A stretch of DNA of 40,515 nt from Omnitrophica WOR_2 bacterium RIFCSPHIGHO2_02_FULL_50_17 (GCA_001805645.1 MHGQ01000011.1:1-40515); one strand, 5' to 3'. Positions 17,382 through 27,243 are shown, counted from the stretch's first letter. A program made the numbers and translations. Notes: generated from the letters alone by a model not told the origin.

Positions 17382-20027
17382 CTATTCCAGACGGCCGATA
17401 GACCGTTTTAATTCGCCGACTTTTACTTCTAAATCTGTCAACCGGCTCTTCTCTTTTTCGACAATCTCTTGAGGAGCCTTGCGCAAAAAATCCTTATTCT
17501 GGAGGCGCCGGGCAAGTCCTTCTAAGGCTTTTTCCTGATCCTTTATTTGATTCCATATCCTTTTTTTCTCCTTCTCCACATCAATAATTTCGGCGAGCGG
17601 AATGGCGCATTGAATACTTCCCGCATGAATCAAGGCGGCATCCTTAACAGGCGTCCATTTCTCATCAATCCTGATATCGCCGAGACGCCCCAAATTCATT
17701 AAAATGCCGCGGTTGGTTTCAAGGAGCGCCCTGTCTTCCGGCGAACGAACAACGAAATGACATCGAAGACGCTCACTCGGCGCAATACTCCATTGCGTCC
17801 GTGTATGCCGTATAGAAGCAATCAGATCAATCATGGTCTGCATATCCTCTTCGGCTTTCTTATTGATGCATTTTTTATTTGAGGCAGGCCAGGCCTGCAC
17901 GCAAAGAGCGCCTTTCTCTTTCCTGAACTGGCTCCATATCTCTTCGGTCACAAACGGCATAAAAGGGTGCGTCATCTTGAGGGTATTCTCAAAAACCCCA
18001 AGCGCAATCTGTTGAACACCTGCCTCGTGCCAGCTGTCCTTGATGATTTCAAGATACCAGTCGCAGAAATTGCCCCAGAAAAAGTCATAAATCAACGATT
18101 CGGCCTCAGAAAAACGGTAGCGTTCAATGGCGCTGCTGACTTTATCCCGCGTTGAAAAAAAGCGGGAGATAATCCACCGGGAGGGCAAATCCAATTCTTT
18201 CCTGTTAATCTTTTCAATGGCAAAATCGGCATTAGGGCGATCCACGCGCAAGAGAATAAGCCTGGAGGCATTCCATATTTTATTGGCGAAGTTACGCCCG
18301 ATTTCAAATTTTTCTTTGGAAATAAACAAATCCTGTCCGGAATTGATAATGAGACTAAAGCGCAAAGCATCGGCGCCGTATTCATGGATAATCTCAAGAG
18401 GGTCAATGGCGTTCCCCAGGGATTTAGACATCTTTCTTCCCTTCGTATCACGGACGGTGCCGTGGATATAGACATCGGAAAATGGAATGTCCCCCATAAA
18501 TTCCATCCCCGCCATAATCATCCGGGCAACCCAAAAAAAGATAATTTCAGGCGCTGTAAAAAGCGAGGCTGTGGGATAAAAGTATTCTAAGTCCTTATTT
18601 GTTTCAGGCCAGTGAAGGGTGGCAAACGGCCACAGCCACGAGGAAAACCACGTATCCACGACATCCTCATCTTGTTTTAAATTGCTTGAGCCGCAATGCG
18701 GACAGGCTTTCGGCGGCGTTTCCGACACAATAGGCTCTTTGCAGGCAAGCTGGCAATGGCCATCGCCCACACAATACCAGACCGGGATCCTGTGCCCCCA
18801 CCAGATCTGCCGCGAGATGCACCAATCGCGGATATTGTCCATCCAATTTAAATAAACTTTGGTCCAGCGCGGCGGATAAAACTTAATTTTACCTGTTTTG
18901 ACCGCCTCCCTAGCGGGTTTAGCAAGCGGCTTCATCTTCACAAACCACTGCCTCGACAAATAAGGCTCGACGACCGTATGACAGCGGTAGCAGTGGCCGA
19001 CCGCATGTGTATGCGGCTCGACCTTTTCCAGCAGCTTAAGCTCGGTGAGAGTCTCGACGACAGATTCCCTGGCCTCGAAACGATCCATCCCTTCAAATTC
19101 GCCTGCCTTCTCATTTAAAACGGCATTGGGGTGCATGACGCTGATAAATTCCAGGTGATGCCGCCTGCCCATCTCAAAATCATTGGGATCATGGGCCGGC
19201 GTTACCTTAACAGCACCTGTACCGAATTTAGAATCAACGAGCGGGTCGGCAATAATAGGAATCTCGCGCTCTGCCAGAGGCAAAAGAAGTGTCTTGCCGA
19301 CAAAATTCTTAAACCGTTTATCCTTAGGATTGACTGCGACGGCCGTATCCCCCAGCATGGTCTCGGGACGGGTCGTGGCAACCGTGATATACTCACGAGC
19401 GTTTCCCTGGAAGGGATAACGGATGTAATAAAGATTCCCCTGAATCTCTCTGTGTTCGGCCTCCTCGTCGGAAAGGGCCGTCAGACAGCGGGGACACCAG
19501 TTGATAATGTATTCCCCGCGGTAAATAAGGCCTTTCTTGTAAAGAGAGACAAAACCCGCCCTCACGGCCATGCTGTAGTCTTCATCCATCGTAAAACGCG
19601 TGCGCGGCCAGTCGCAGGACGCCCCCATTTTTTTCAACTGCCGGATAATCGTGTCACCGTATTCCTCCTTCCATGCCCACAGGCGCGTCAGGAATTCCTC
19701 ACGGCCGATGTCATGGCGGGTCTTTCCCTCTTTGGCAATCTGACGTTCCACGACATTTTGGGTCGCAATCCCGGCATGATCCGTTCCCGGCATCCAAAGG
19801 ACCTCAAAGCCGCACATCCGCTTATAACGAATCATGATATCCTGTAACGTATTATTGAGGGCATGTCCCATGTGCAGGATACCCGTCACGTTGGGAGGGG
19901 GAATAACAATGGTGTACGGCTTCTTGGCAGGGTTTACGGCCGCATGGAAAAGATTTTGCTCTTCCCAATAACGGCTCCACTTCTCGTCCACTTCTTTAAA
20001 ATTAAAGCGCGGGGATAATTCAATCAT
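17382..20027 (-). CDS. valS: Valyl-tRNA synthetase
   Basis: 881 residues, the usual bacterial length. The class I signatures are HMGH in the segment PPNVTGILHMGHALNN (about 44-59) and KMSKS (within GRKMSKSLGN). The editing domain with TTRPETMLGDTAVAVNP and the C-terminal coiled coil that clamps tRNA are present. The zinc-finger-like cysteines CPRC and CPHCGSSNL suggest metal binding in insertions. It charges tRNA-Val with valine. It heads the operon with nadC. No Shine-Dalgarno is obvious before the ATG at 20027. The leader contains interleaved inverted repeats (20038-20092) and no T-box. Confidence 0.97.
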   Translation of the reverse strand: MIELSPRFNFKEVDEKWSRYWEEQNLFHAAVNPAKKPYTIVIPPPNVTGILHMGHALNNTLQDIMIRYKRMCGFEVLWMPGTDHAGIATQNVVERQIAKEGKTRHDIGREEFLTRLWAWKEEYGDTIIRQLKKMGASCDWPRTRFTMDEDYSMAVRAGFVSLYKKGLIYRGEYIINWCPRCLTALSDEEAEHREIQGNLYYIRYPFQGNAREYITVATTRPETMLGDTAVAVNPKDKRFKNFVGKTLLLPLAEREIPIIADPLVDSKFGTGAVKVTPAHDPNDFEMGRRHHLEFISVMHPNAVLNEKAGEFEGMDRFEARESVVETLTELKLLEKVEPHTHAVGHCYRCHTVVEPYLSRQWFVKMKPLAKPAREAVKTGKIKFYPPRWTKVYLNWMDNIRDWCISRQIWWGHRIPVWYCVGDGHCQLACKEPIVSETPPKACPHCGSSNLKQDEDVVDTWFSSWLWPFATLHWPETNKDLEYFYPTASLFTAPEIIFFWVARMIMAGMEFMGDIPFSDVYIHGTVRDTKGRKMSKSLGNAIDPLEIIHEYGADALRFSLIINSGQDLFISKEKFEIGRNFANKIWNASRLILLRVDRPNADFAIEKINRKELDLPSRWIISRFFSTRDKVSSAIERYRFSEAESLIYDFFWGNFCDWYLEIIKDSWHEAGVQQIALGVFENTLKMTHPFMPFVTEEIWSQFRKEKGALCVQAWPASNKKCINKKAEEDMQTMIDLIASIRHTRTQWSIAPSERLRCHFVVRSPEDRALLETNRGILMNLGRLGDIRIDEKWTPVKDAALIHAGSIQCAIPLAEIIDVEKEKKRIWNQIKDQEKALEGLARRLQNKDFLRKAPQEIVEKEKSRLTDLEVKVGELKRSIGRLE

Positions 20028-20037
20028 AATTTTAATC

Positions 20038-20092
20038 GTATAGCGAAAAGCGGATAACGCATAGACCCCCTCTAACGCTATACGCCATCCGC
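20038..20092 (-). repeat. Interleaved inverted repeats upstream of valS
   Basis: GTATAGCG (20038-20045) pairs with CGCTATAC (20076-20083), and GCGGAT (20050-20055) pairs with ATCCGC (20087-20092). The order A-B-A'-B' would make a pseudoknot if both formed in the RNA. They lie directly in front of the valS start codon. Confidence 0.5.
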
Positions 20093-20099
20093 CTCAGTG

Positions 20100-20224
20100 C
20101 TATTTCGTCTGGTCTTTTAATAATTTATATTCGATGCTGTCCGTCAGGGCCTCCCAGCCCCGACGCCTCGCCTCACTCGGGTCGGGGCTCCGACCGAACG
20201 ATAGAGAGCGTCGGAGCTGGCCTC
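20100..20224 (-). pseudogene. Displaced second 3' end of cimA
   Basis: Reading the minus strand, GAG GCC AGC (E A S, 20224-20216) is followed, after a 59-bp insert, by TGG GAG GCC onward to TAG at 20102-20100. Joined, it encodes the last 21 residues of CimA with one change (final KK becomes TK). Of 21 codons, 8 are identical, 12 differ silently and 1 changes the residue. This is therefore the tail of a homologous cimA allele that evolved as a working gene, not a recent copy. Nothing upstream of E A S matches cimA beyond doubt. It lies 14 bp past the cimA stop. Confidence 0.85.
20157..20215. repeat. 59-bp palindromic (REP-like) insert
   Basis: GC-rich insert splitting the displaced cimA tail between its Ser and Trp codons. 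With flanking bases, CCAGCCCCGACGC (20154-20166) and GCGTCGGAGCTGG (20208-20220) are 13-bp inverted arms with one mismatch. A second hairpin, GTCGG-GGCT-CCGAC (20181-20194), lies inside. It has no coding capacity. Confidence 0.7.
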
Positions 20225-20238
20225 GCGTATCCGTGTTT

Positions 20239-21810
20239 TTACTTTTTCTGATCTTTAAGCAGTTTGTATTCGATGCTATCTGTTAACGCTTCCCATGATG
20301 CCTCAATGATGTTCTCATGCACGCCAACCGTTGTCCAGGAATCGGTATTGTCCTGAGACTCAATGAGAACGCGCACCTTGGCCGCCGTCCCTTCTTTGGT
20401 ATCCAGAACGCGCACCTTATAATCGGCAAGATGCATCTCTTTAAGGCGCGGATAAAACTTCGTTAAGGCCTGGCGCAGGGCCTTATCCAAGGCCTCCACA
20501 GGACCGCCTCCTTCCGCGGCGCTGTAGTGACTTTCTCCCTTAACCTTCACGCGGATCGAGGCCTCGGCAAAAATCCTTCCGTCAAAACGTTTTTCAGAGG
20601 CTGTCCTAAACCCTTCCAGCTCAAAAAAGGATTTATATTTCTTTAAAGAGCGCTTCATGAACAATTCAAACGAGGCATCTGCCGCCTCAAACTGATAGCC
20701 GCTGTGCTCCTTATCCTGGAGGGCCTTTAACAGGTTTTGAGTCTCCGGCGACTTTTTATCCAGATGAACGTTCATCTCCTTAGCTTTCAAAACAATAGGC
20801 ATTTTACCGGCCAGCTCAGAGGTGATGAAACGGCGATGATTGCCGACGATAGCCGGATCCATGTGCTCATAGGCAACCGGATTTTTGATCATAGCGTCAA
20901 TATGCACCCCGCCCTTGTGGGCAAACGCCGAATGTCCCACAAAAGCCGCATTATCGGGCAGCTTCGAGTTGCTGACCTCGCTGATGTAGTAGGAAGTCTC
21001 CTTGAGCTTCAAAACATTCTTGTCGGGGATTGATTTTATCTTCAGTTTCGTATGCAGGACGCCAATCAGCGCGCATAAATCGGCATTGCCGCATCTTTCT
21101 CCCAGTCCGTTAAAAGTCCCCTGCACGTGCGCACATCCCGCCTCGATGGCAGCAATACTATTGGCCAGCCCCAGTCCTAAATCATTGTGGGCATGAATAC
21201 CCAAAGGGACATCGATACGCCGTTTAATTGTGAGGATGATCTCCTTGACCTCCCGGGACAAAGTGCCGCCATTGGTATCGCACAAGATAATGCAATCCGC
21301 CCCGGCCTCCTGAGCCGCCAGAATGGTTTTTAAAGCATACGAGGGATTGCGCTTGTAGCCGTCAAAGAAGTGTTCGGCGTCATAAAAAACCTCACGTTTA
21401 TATTTTTTAAGATACTCTACGGAATCGGCAATCATTTTCAAATTCTCATCGAGGGTCGTCTGAATGACGTCCGTCACGTGCAAATCCCAACTCTTGCCGA
21501 AAATGGTTATCGCAGGGGTTTGGGATCGCACAAGATCCTTAAGGTTCTGGTCATCCGAAGGTTTAACCTTAGTCCGGCGCGTCGAACCAAAGGCGACAAT
21601 TTTGGCATTCTTCACCCCCTTCTTGCGTACGCTCTTGAAATACTCCTTATCTTTCGGATTCGAGCCCGGCCATCCCCCTTCGATGTAATGAATGCCCAAA
21701 TCGTCAAGCTTTTCGGTGATCTTGAGTTTATCAGCGACGGTAAAAGAGATCCCTTCTGTCTGCGCCCCATCTCTTAACGTCGTGTCATAAAGTATAATCT
21801 GCCGCGGCAT
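20239..21810 (-). CDS. cimA: (R)-citramalate synthase
   Basis: 523 residues, typical. The HMGL-like TIM barrel starts with LYDTTLRDGAQTEG (metal and catalytic Arg/Asp) and contains GIHAHNDLGLGLANS and GTFNGLGERCGNADL. The C-terminal LeuA dimerisation/regulatory domain (about 375-515) carries isoleucine feedback sites in this family. It condenses pyruvate and acetyl-CoA to citramalate, the first step of threonine-independent isoleucine synthesis. The TEG after DGAQ and the length favour CimA over LeuA. It follows lysC by 2 bp at the end of the aspartate-family operon. Its own tail is intact (ends KDQKK, TAA at 20241-20239). Confidence 0.95.
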   Translation of the reverse strand: MPRQIILYDTTLRDGAQTEGISFTVADKLKITEKLDDLGIHYIEGGWPGSNPKDKEYFKSVRKKGVKNAKIVAFGSTRRTKVKPSDDQNLKDLVRSQTPAITIFGKSWDLHVTDVIQTTLDENLKMIADSVEYLKKYKREVFYDAEHFFDGYKRNPSYALKTILAAQEAGADCIILCDTNGGTLSREVKEIILTIKRRIDVPLGIHAHNDLGLGLANSIAAIEAGCAHVQGTFNGLGERCGNADLCALIGVLHTKLKIKSIPDKNVLKLKETSYYISEVSNSKLPDNAAFVGHSAFAHKGGVHIDAMIKNPVAYEHMDPAIVGNHRRFITSELAGKMPIVLKAKEMNVHLDKKSPETQNLLKALQDKEHSGYQFEAADASFELFMKRSLKKYKSFFELEGFRTASEKRFDGRIFAEASIRVKVKGESHYSAAEGGGPVEALDKALRQALTKFYPRLKEMHLADYKVRVLDTKEGTAAKVRVLIESQDNTDSWTTVGVHENIIEASWEALTDSIEYKLLKDQKK

Positions 21811-21812
21811 AT

Positions 21813-23039
21813 CTATTCCACCTTCTCTAATTCAAATTTTTCATGCAAAGATCGAACCGCCTTTTCGGCGTGTCTTTGACTGATAATGCAGGAAACGCTT
21901 ATCTCGGATGTCGCAATCATTTCAATGTTAATTTTGTTTTCCGCCAATGCCTGGAACATCCTGGCGGCAATGCCGTGATGAGAGCGCATCCCTGAACCAA
22001 CGATAGAAATACGGGCGATATTCTTATCATAAAGCACGTCTCCCGCATGGATCTCCCGGGCCGCCGCCTTGGCCGCCTGAAGGGCTTTGGGAAGACTGCT
22101 CTTGGGAACCGTAAAGGAAATATCCGTCTGCTTGGTGTGACTAACATTTTGCACAATCGTATCCACGCTCACGCCGACTTTTGAAATCTCCGTGAATATC
22201 TTCGCCGCGATGCCCGTCCTGTCGGGAACGGCACAGATGGTAATTTTGGCATCGGACTTGCTGCAGGTCACCCCGCGAACGGCCACGTCCTCTAATTTCT
22301 CATTCTTTTTGACAATCATGGTTCCTTCCTCCTTGGAAAAAGATGAGCGCACATGTAAAGAAATATTAAACCGCTTGGCCACCTCAATAGAGCGCGCCTG
22401 CATGACCTGGGCGCCGAGGGAAGCCATTTCAAGCATCTCATCAAAGGTAATCACCTTTATCTTCCTGGCCTCTTTAACCAGACGCGGATCCGCTGTATAG
22501 ATTCCGTTGACATCCGTATAAATCTCGCAGACCTTCGCCTTTAAGGCCTGGGCCAGCGCCACCGCCGTTAAATCCGATCCGCCCCGGCCAAGGGTTGTGA
22601 TTTCATCTTCATCGGTAACCCCCTGATAACCGGCCACAATAACGATTTTGTCCTGCGCAAGCGCCTTGCGGATCCGATGGCCGCTGATCGTTTCGATACG
22701 CGCCCTTGTATGCGTCTTGTCTGTTTGGATTCCTACCTGCGGCCCCGTGAAAGAAATGGCGTCGTGCCCCATCTCCTTGACCGCTATCGCCAAAAGCGCG
22801 CAGGAAATCTGCTCTCCCGTAGACATCAGCATATCCATCTCCCGATCCGGCGGAGTCCTGGAAAGATTAAACGCGAGGGCCTCCAGATCATCCGTTGTAT
22901 CCCCCAGGGCGGAAACGACGACCACCACGTGATTACGGCTGTTTTTTGCCGCCACAACCCTTTTGGCCACCGCCTTGATACGGGCGATATTCGCTACCGA
23001 CGAGCCCCCGTACTTTTGCACGATAATATATTTTTTCAT
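21813..23039 (-). CDS. lysC: Aspartate kinase
   Basis: 408 residues, the size of single-polypeptide bacterial aspartokinases with two ACT domains. The kinase domain has VQKYGGSSVANI, STGEQIS, GRGGSDLTAVALA and YTDVNGIYTADPR. The ACT domains (about 265-400) include DRTGIAAKIF and IVGSGMRSHHGIAARMF, the usual place for lysine or threonine feedback. It phosphorylates aspartate at the head of the lysine, threonine and methionine pathways. Aspartate-semialdehyde dehydrogenase is not in the window. It lies 17 bp after the apgM-like gene. Confidence 0.97.
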   Translation of the reverse strand: MKKYIIVQKYGGSSVANIARIKAVAKRVVAAKNSRNHVVVVVSALGDTTDDLEALAFNLSRTPPDREMDMLMSTGEQISCALLAIAVKEMGHDAISFTGPQVGIQTDKTHTRARIETISGHRIRKALAQDKIVIVAGYQGVTDEDEITTLGRGGSDLTAVALAQALKAKVCEIYTDVNGIYTADPRLVKEARKIKVITFDEMLEMASLGAQVMQARSIEVAKRFNISLHVRSSFSKEEGTMIVKKNEKLEDVAVRGVTCSKSDAKITICAVPDRTGIAAKIFTEISKVGVSVDTIVQNVSHTKQTDISFTVPKSSLPKALQAAKAAAREIHAGDVLYDKNIARISIVGSGMRSHHGIAARMFQALAENKINIEMIATSEISVSCIISQRHAEKAVRSLHEKFELEKVE

Positions 23040-23056
23040 CTAACTTTCCCTAGGCA

Positions 23057-24256
23057 TCATTTTTTCATAAACTCCCTGATAAGACTCTCGCCGTTCTTAA
23101 ACCGCAGACCCTTTTCTTGGGCTGAGGCCTCTGTGAATTTTTCAGAACCATCGTGCGGAATGCCGCTGCCGTACATGACAAAACCGACAGGATCGTCCGT
23201 ATGCGTCCTTAACGCAACAGGGGTGGGGTGATCCGGTACAACAAGGATGCGCACCTCCTCATATTCCCCGAAATAATTCAAGATAGCTCCCACAATATCT
23301 TTATCAATTCTTTCTATGGAACCAATCTTGGCCTGCCAGTCCCCGTTGTGGCCGGCTTCATCCGGCGCCTCAATATGAATATAAACGCAGTCCTTGGTCT
23401 TTAAGGCCTCCAGGGCGTACTGGGCCTTGCCTGAATAATTGGTATCATAATACCCTGTAATCCCAGGCACGTCAATCACTTCCAACCCGGCCAGACGGCC
23501 GATGCCGTTCACCAAATCCACCGCGGAGATGATGGCCCCCTCCACACCAAATTTCTCGCGGAAAGACGGGAAACTCGGTCTTATCCCCTGCCCCCACAGC
23601 CAAATCATATTGGCCGGATTTTCTTTAAGATCGATACGCACCTGATTCACCGAATGATGCTCAAAGATTGTCTTGGACTTTTCCATCAGCATAAGAAGCA
23701 TCTCAGAAGCGGGCCCCTTCGAGGGAAGATAGGCCTTGATTTCTTTGTTAAGAATATCGTGCGGCGGATATGTCTTGATTTTCAGATACTCTTGAGGCCG
23801 GCGTGTCTCCAAGACCAGAAGATGACGATAACTTTTCCCCGGATAAAATCTGACGCCCTCCTGCACAATCTGGGAGTTCAAGGCCTCAATCAGAATAACC
23901 GCCTCCTTAGACGAGATATGGCCGGCGCTATAATCTACCATCTTGCCGTTTCCGACGGTAACCAGATTGCAGCGAAAGGCAATCTCATCGTCTTTCAAGA
24001 CAATATTCAAATTAGCCGCCTCCAGAGGGGCCCGTCCTGTATGGGATGTCCTGGGGTCGTAGCCTAAGAGAGCCATGTTGCCGATATCAGAGCCTGGCTG
24101 CATCCCAGGGGGAATAGTCTGCACTAAACCTGTCATACCATGCTGCGCCATATAATCCATATTCGGCCTGCGGGCGACCTCCAAAGGCGTTTTATTCCCC
24201 AATTCCTGAATAGGTTCATCCGCCATCCCATCAGGGATAATAACGATGTATTTCAT
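23057..24256 (-). CDS. ApgM-family protein, candidate homoserine kinase analogue
   Basis: 399 residues of the archaeal-type cofactor-independent phosphoglycerate mutase family (alkaline phosphatase superfamily). Features are IIPDGMADEPI with the first metal Asp, GSDIGNMALLGYDP with the catalytic Ser region, HIEAPDEAGHNGDW and VVPDHPTPV for metal binding. Two functions are possible: 2-/3-phosphoglycerate interconversion, or the homoserine kinase role proposed for bacterial members of this family (COG3635) that sit among threonine genes. The position between hom/thrC and lysC, with no thrB in the operon, favours the second. It overlaps coaB by 4 bp. Confidence 0.85.
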   Translation of the reverse strand: MKYIVIIPDGMADEPIQELGNKTPLEVARRPNMDYMAQHGMTGLVQTIPPGMQPGSDIGNMALLGYDPRTSHTGRAPLEAANLNIVLKDDEIAFRCNLVTVGNGKMVDYSAGHISSKEAVILIEALNSQIVQEGVRFYPGKSYRHLLVLETRRPQEYLKIKTYPPHDILNKEIKAYLPSKGPASEMLLMLMEKSKTIFEHHSVNQVRIDLKENPANMIWLWGQGIRPSFPSFREKFGVEGAIISAVDLVNGIGRLAGLEVIDVPGITGYYDTNYSGKAQYALEALKTKDCVYIHIEAPDEAGHNGDWQAKIGSIERIDKDIVGAILNYFGEYEEVRILVVPDHPTPVALRTHTDDPVGFVMYGSGIPHDGSEKFTEASAQEKGLRFKNGESLIREFMKK

Positions 24257-24906
24257 AACCGGGCCTTCATAATTTGAATTAAACTCCGAGAAATCCCTTC
24301 GCGCGTGGTCTCGTGGGCCAAAATCGTATCGTTCCTATCCATGATGTACCCTTCATAACGCTCTTTCCAGACTCTATTGGCGACAACCCAATCACAACCG
24401 GCCTCTTGAAAAAGCCGCCTGGCTTTTTCTTTAGCCAATTGACCGGAAATTTTTGACTCGAGCTTGAATCCAACCAGGATGATCCCGGGATTAAGCTTCT
24501 TTATTTTATTGATCAGTTTCGCCGTCGGGACTAATACAAACGCTACCTTCCTGTGATGGGAATCGAGTTTTGAAGCAAATGGCCTGCACAGTTTATAATC
24601 CGCTACCGCAGCGGCATGGATAACGGCCTGATAATCTTTTTTCAGCTCTTTTTTCAGCAATTGATGCAGTTCATCGAAGAATGAGAATTTCAAAATTTTT
24701 ACCCGGGCCGACTGGAGGGGCCTGGCGACCGGTCCTTCCAACAGGGTTACTTTCGCACCGGCTTGGGCAAGACTTAAAGCCAGCGTCTGCCCTAAGATAC
24801 CGCTGGAGATGTTGCTGATAACACGGACTTGATCCAGGGGAACCCACGTCGGCCCGCAGGTGATCAGGATTTTTTTATCTCTCAGAGAATCTTTTTTATA
24901 GCCCAA
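24253..24906 (-). CDS. coaB: Phosphopantothenate-cysteine ligase domain protein (CoaB-like)
   Basis: 217 residues corresponding to the C-terminal CoaB half of the usual bifunctional CoaBC (DFP) protein. It begins [26 protein letters not shown] and contains HAAAVADY and GFKLES, typical of the ligase domain. The CoaC decarboxylase half is absent here. Stand-alone CoaB proteins are known. It should join cysteine to 4'-phosphopantothenate, using CTP in most bacteria. The role inside a threonine operon is not obvious. The conserved late loop is less canonical ([12 protein letters not shown]), so a divergent activity is possible. It overlaps thrC by 11 bp. Confidence 0.85.
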   Translation of the reverse strand: MGYKKDSLRDKKILITCGPTWVPLDQVRVISNISSGILGQTLALSLAQAGAKVTLLEGPVARPLQSARVKILKFSFFDELHQLLKKELKKDYQAVIHAAAVADYKLCRPFASKLDSHHRKVAFVLVPTAKLINKIKKLNPGIILVGFKLESKISGQLAKEKARRLFQEAGCDWVVANRVWKERYEGYIMDRNDTILAHETTREGISRSLIQIMKARL

Positions 24907-25957
24907 TTTCTTTTAGAATTTCTTTAATATCCGGTTTCAGGGAAACAGGCGCCTTGACATTCTTGATGGCGATATCAGGGTCTTTGAGGCCGTGGCCGGT
25001 CAGGGTGCAGACGAGCCGCGCACCCTTAAATTTTTTAAAATAACCGTCTTGATGCAGTTTCAGGATGCCGGCGACAGAGGCGGCCGAGGCCGGTTCCACA
25101 AAGACACCGCTTGCGGCTGCCAGCCTTTGGTAGGCCTGGAGGATTTCCTCGTCGGTAACCGCATCGATTCTGCCGCTGGATTCATCGCGCGCGGCCTCGG
25201 CGGCTTTCCAGCTGGCCGGATTGCCGATACGAATGGCGGTTGCGATCGTCTCAGGACGTTCGACAATTTTTCCTAAGACAATGGGGGCGGCACCGGCGGC
25301 CTGAAACCCGAGCATCCGCGGCAGACTCTGTGATCGTTGTCTCTGTTTATACTCCTTGTATCCCTTCCAATACGCCGTAATATTGCCGGCATTGCCGACA
25401 GGGATAGCATGAAATTCCGGCGCATCCTCCAGCACATCGCAAATTTCGAAGGCAGAGGTCTTTTGCCCCTCGATACGATAGGGATTCAGCGAATTGACCA
25501 GCTCGACGGGATAATCCCGCGTAATTTCCTTCACCAGCGTTAAGGCCTCATCGAAGTTGCCCTGAACGGCAATGACCTTGGCTTGATGGATCATGGCCTG
25601 AGCCAACTTGCCCAAGGCAATATTCCCCTCAGGGATTAAGACAACGCATTTCATAGATCCGCCGCGCGCGGCATAGGCCGCGGCGGACGCCGAGGTATTG
25701 CCCGTCGAGGCACACATCACAACCGTGCAGCCCTTTTCCTTGGCCTTGGAGATAGCCATCGTCATCCCCCGGTCCTTAAAAGACCCGGTGGGATTTAACC
25801 CCTCATATTTCAGGTATACCTCTAGTCCAATTTCCTCCGAGAGATCGCGCGACGGGATAAGGGGCGTATTGCCCTCGTGGAGGGTCACAACCGGTGTTTT
25901 ATCGGAAACGGGGAGAAAGTCCCTGTATCGTTCGATAATCCCCTTCCAGCTCACCAC
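24896..25957 (-). CDS. thrC: Threonine synthase
   Basis: 353 residues, the short bacterial type without the N-terminal lid domain. PLP Lys61 lies in the motif [29 protein letters not shown] forms the phosphate-binding loop and [14 protein letters not shown] is also typical. It converts O-phospho-L-homoserine and water to threonine and phosphate. Its start overlaps the end of hom by 7 bp and its end overlaps coaB by 11 bp. The product of the neighbouring apgM-like gene would supply its substrate if that protein is a homoserine kinase. Confidence 0.96.
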   Translation of the reverse strand: MVSWKGIIERYRDFLPVSDKTPVVTLHEGNTPLIPSRDLSEEIGLEVYLKYEGLNPTGSFKDRGMTMAISKAKEKGCTVVMCASTGNTSASAAAYAARGGSMKCVVLIPEGNIALGKLAQAMIHQAKVIAVQGNFDEALTLVKEITRDYPVELVNSLNPYRIEGQKTSAFEICDVLEDAPEFHAIPVGNAGNITAYWKGYKEYKQRQRSQSLPRMLGFQAAGAAPIVLGKIVERPETIATAIRIGNPASWKAAEAARDESSGRIDAVTDEEILQAYQRLAAASGVFVEPASAASVAGILKLHQDGYFKKFKGARLVCTLTGHGLKDPDIAIKNVKAPVSLKPDIKEILKEIGL

Positions 25958-27243
25958 AGTTTCTCCATACGAATAGCGACGGGTTTACTTTTGACAATCG
26001 ACAGCTTCTGGATTTTTTGAAGGGCAAGGCGCATCATCTTCTCCGTCGTGTAATTCGTCAGCATCACGACCGGCACGGCGGATGTGGGATTGTGTGCCCT
26101 TTGGTTGACCGAGTTGATGCCTATCCCGTGCCTGCCCAAGATGCCTGCGATCTTGGAGAGGACGCCGGGCTTATCCACGGCCATAAAACGGATGTAAAAT
26201 TTCGTCTTGATTTGGTCGATCTTGCGGACTTTTAAATGCGGGGCCTCGCTGTAGAGATTGCACAGCAGGTTCGAATCCTTTCCCCTTGAGGCGAGGTTCA
26301 CCAAATCGCTGATGACCCCCGAGGCCGCGGCCATCTGGCCTGCCCCCTCGCCGGAGAGGAGCACGTCTCCCAAAGGCTTGGCATGCAGATAAATCGCATT
26401 GTAAATTCCGCTGATGGAGGCCAGCGGATGATCCTTGGAAATCAAGGTGGGATGCACGCGCGCCTCGATCGTCTCTTCGCCCCTCTTGGCAATACCTAAC
26501 AGTTTGATGGCTAAATTCAGACTCTCGGCATATTCGATATCATCGTGGGAGATATGCGTGATGCCTTCCGTATAGATGTCACTCAGTTTGACAAATTTTC
26601 CGAACGTCAAATATGCCAAAATCGCAAGCTTATGCGCCGAATCCATCCCGTTGATGTCCAGCGTGGGATTGCTCTCGGCGAATCCCTTCTCTTGGGCTAA
26701 TTGCAGGGCCTTGGAAAAGGAAAGGTGGTTTTTCGTCATTTCCGTCAGGATAAAATTGCACGTGCCGTTGATAATCCCGTAAAACTCGCCGTAGGTATTG
26801 CCGGCGAGACCCTCCGTAATCATTTTGATGATAGGGATACCGGCCCCAACGGAGGATTCAAAACACAGCTGGCAATTTTGCGCCTTCGCCAGTTGAAACA
26901 GCCTCTTGCCCTCATTGGCAATCAATTCTTTATTGGCGGTAATGACATGCTTACCCTTTTTAAGGGCGGTGGTAACGATTTCCTCGGCCGGATGCATCCC
27001 GCCGATGAGCTCGATCACCACTTCGATATTCTTATCATCCAATACATCCATAAACCTCTTTGTCAAGTTGGTATTTCCCAGACCACGGATATCTTTCTTG
27101 TGGATGTTCCAATCACAAAGGGTGCGCAGGACAAACTCCAGGTTAAATTTATCCCTAAAGTATTTCTCCCGTTTATGAAGGAATTGAACGACCCCTGAGC
27201 CGACCGTGCCGTAACCAATCAAGCCGATATTAACCTTAGTCAT
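25951..27243 (-). CDS. hom: Homoserine dehydrogenase
   Basis: 430 residues from the ATG at 27243. An in-frame TTG 24 nt further upstream is less likely, since the ATG overlaps the PilZ stop in a compact ATGACTAA and has AAGG 5 nt before it. The Rossmann domain starts [14 protein letters not shown]; the catalytic domain includes [14 protein letters not shown] and [26 protein letters not shown]. The C-terminal ACT domain (about 340-415, [21 protein letters not shown]) suggests threonine feedback. It reduces aspartate semialdehyde to homoserine. It is the first enzyme gene of the operon. Confidence 0.97.
   Translation of the reverse strand: MTKVNIGLIGYGTVGSGVVQFLHKREKYFRDKFNLEFVLRTLCDWNIHKKDIRGLGNTNLTKRFMDVLDDKNIEVVIELIGGMHPAEEIVTTALKKGKHVITANKELIANEGKRLFQLAKAQNCQLCFESSVGAGIPIIKMITEGLAGNTYGEFYGIINGTCNFILTEMTKNHLSFSKALQLAQEKGFAESNPTLDINGMDSAHKLAILAYLTFGKFVKLSDIYTEGITHISHDDIEYAESLNLAIKLLGIAKRGEETIEARVHPTLISKDHPLASISGIYNAIYLHAKPLGDVLLSGEGAGQMAAASGVISDLVNLASRGKDSNLLCNLYSEAPHLKVRKIDQIKTKFYIRFMAVDKPGVLSKIAGILGRHGIGINSVNQRAHNPTSAVPVVMLTNYTTEKMMRLALQKIQKLSIVKSKPVAIRMEKLW

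Noticed and set aside
20028-20100. T-box or other riboswitch before valS
   Set aside because: No T-box sequence, specifier loop or terminator/antiterminator pair is seen.
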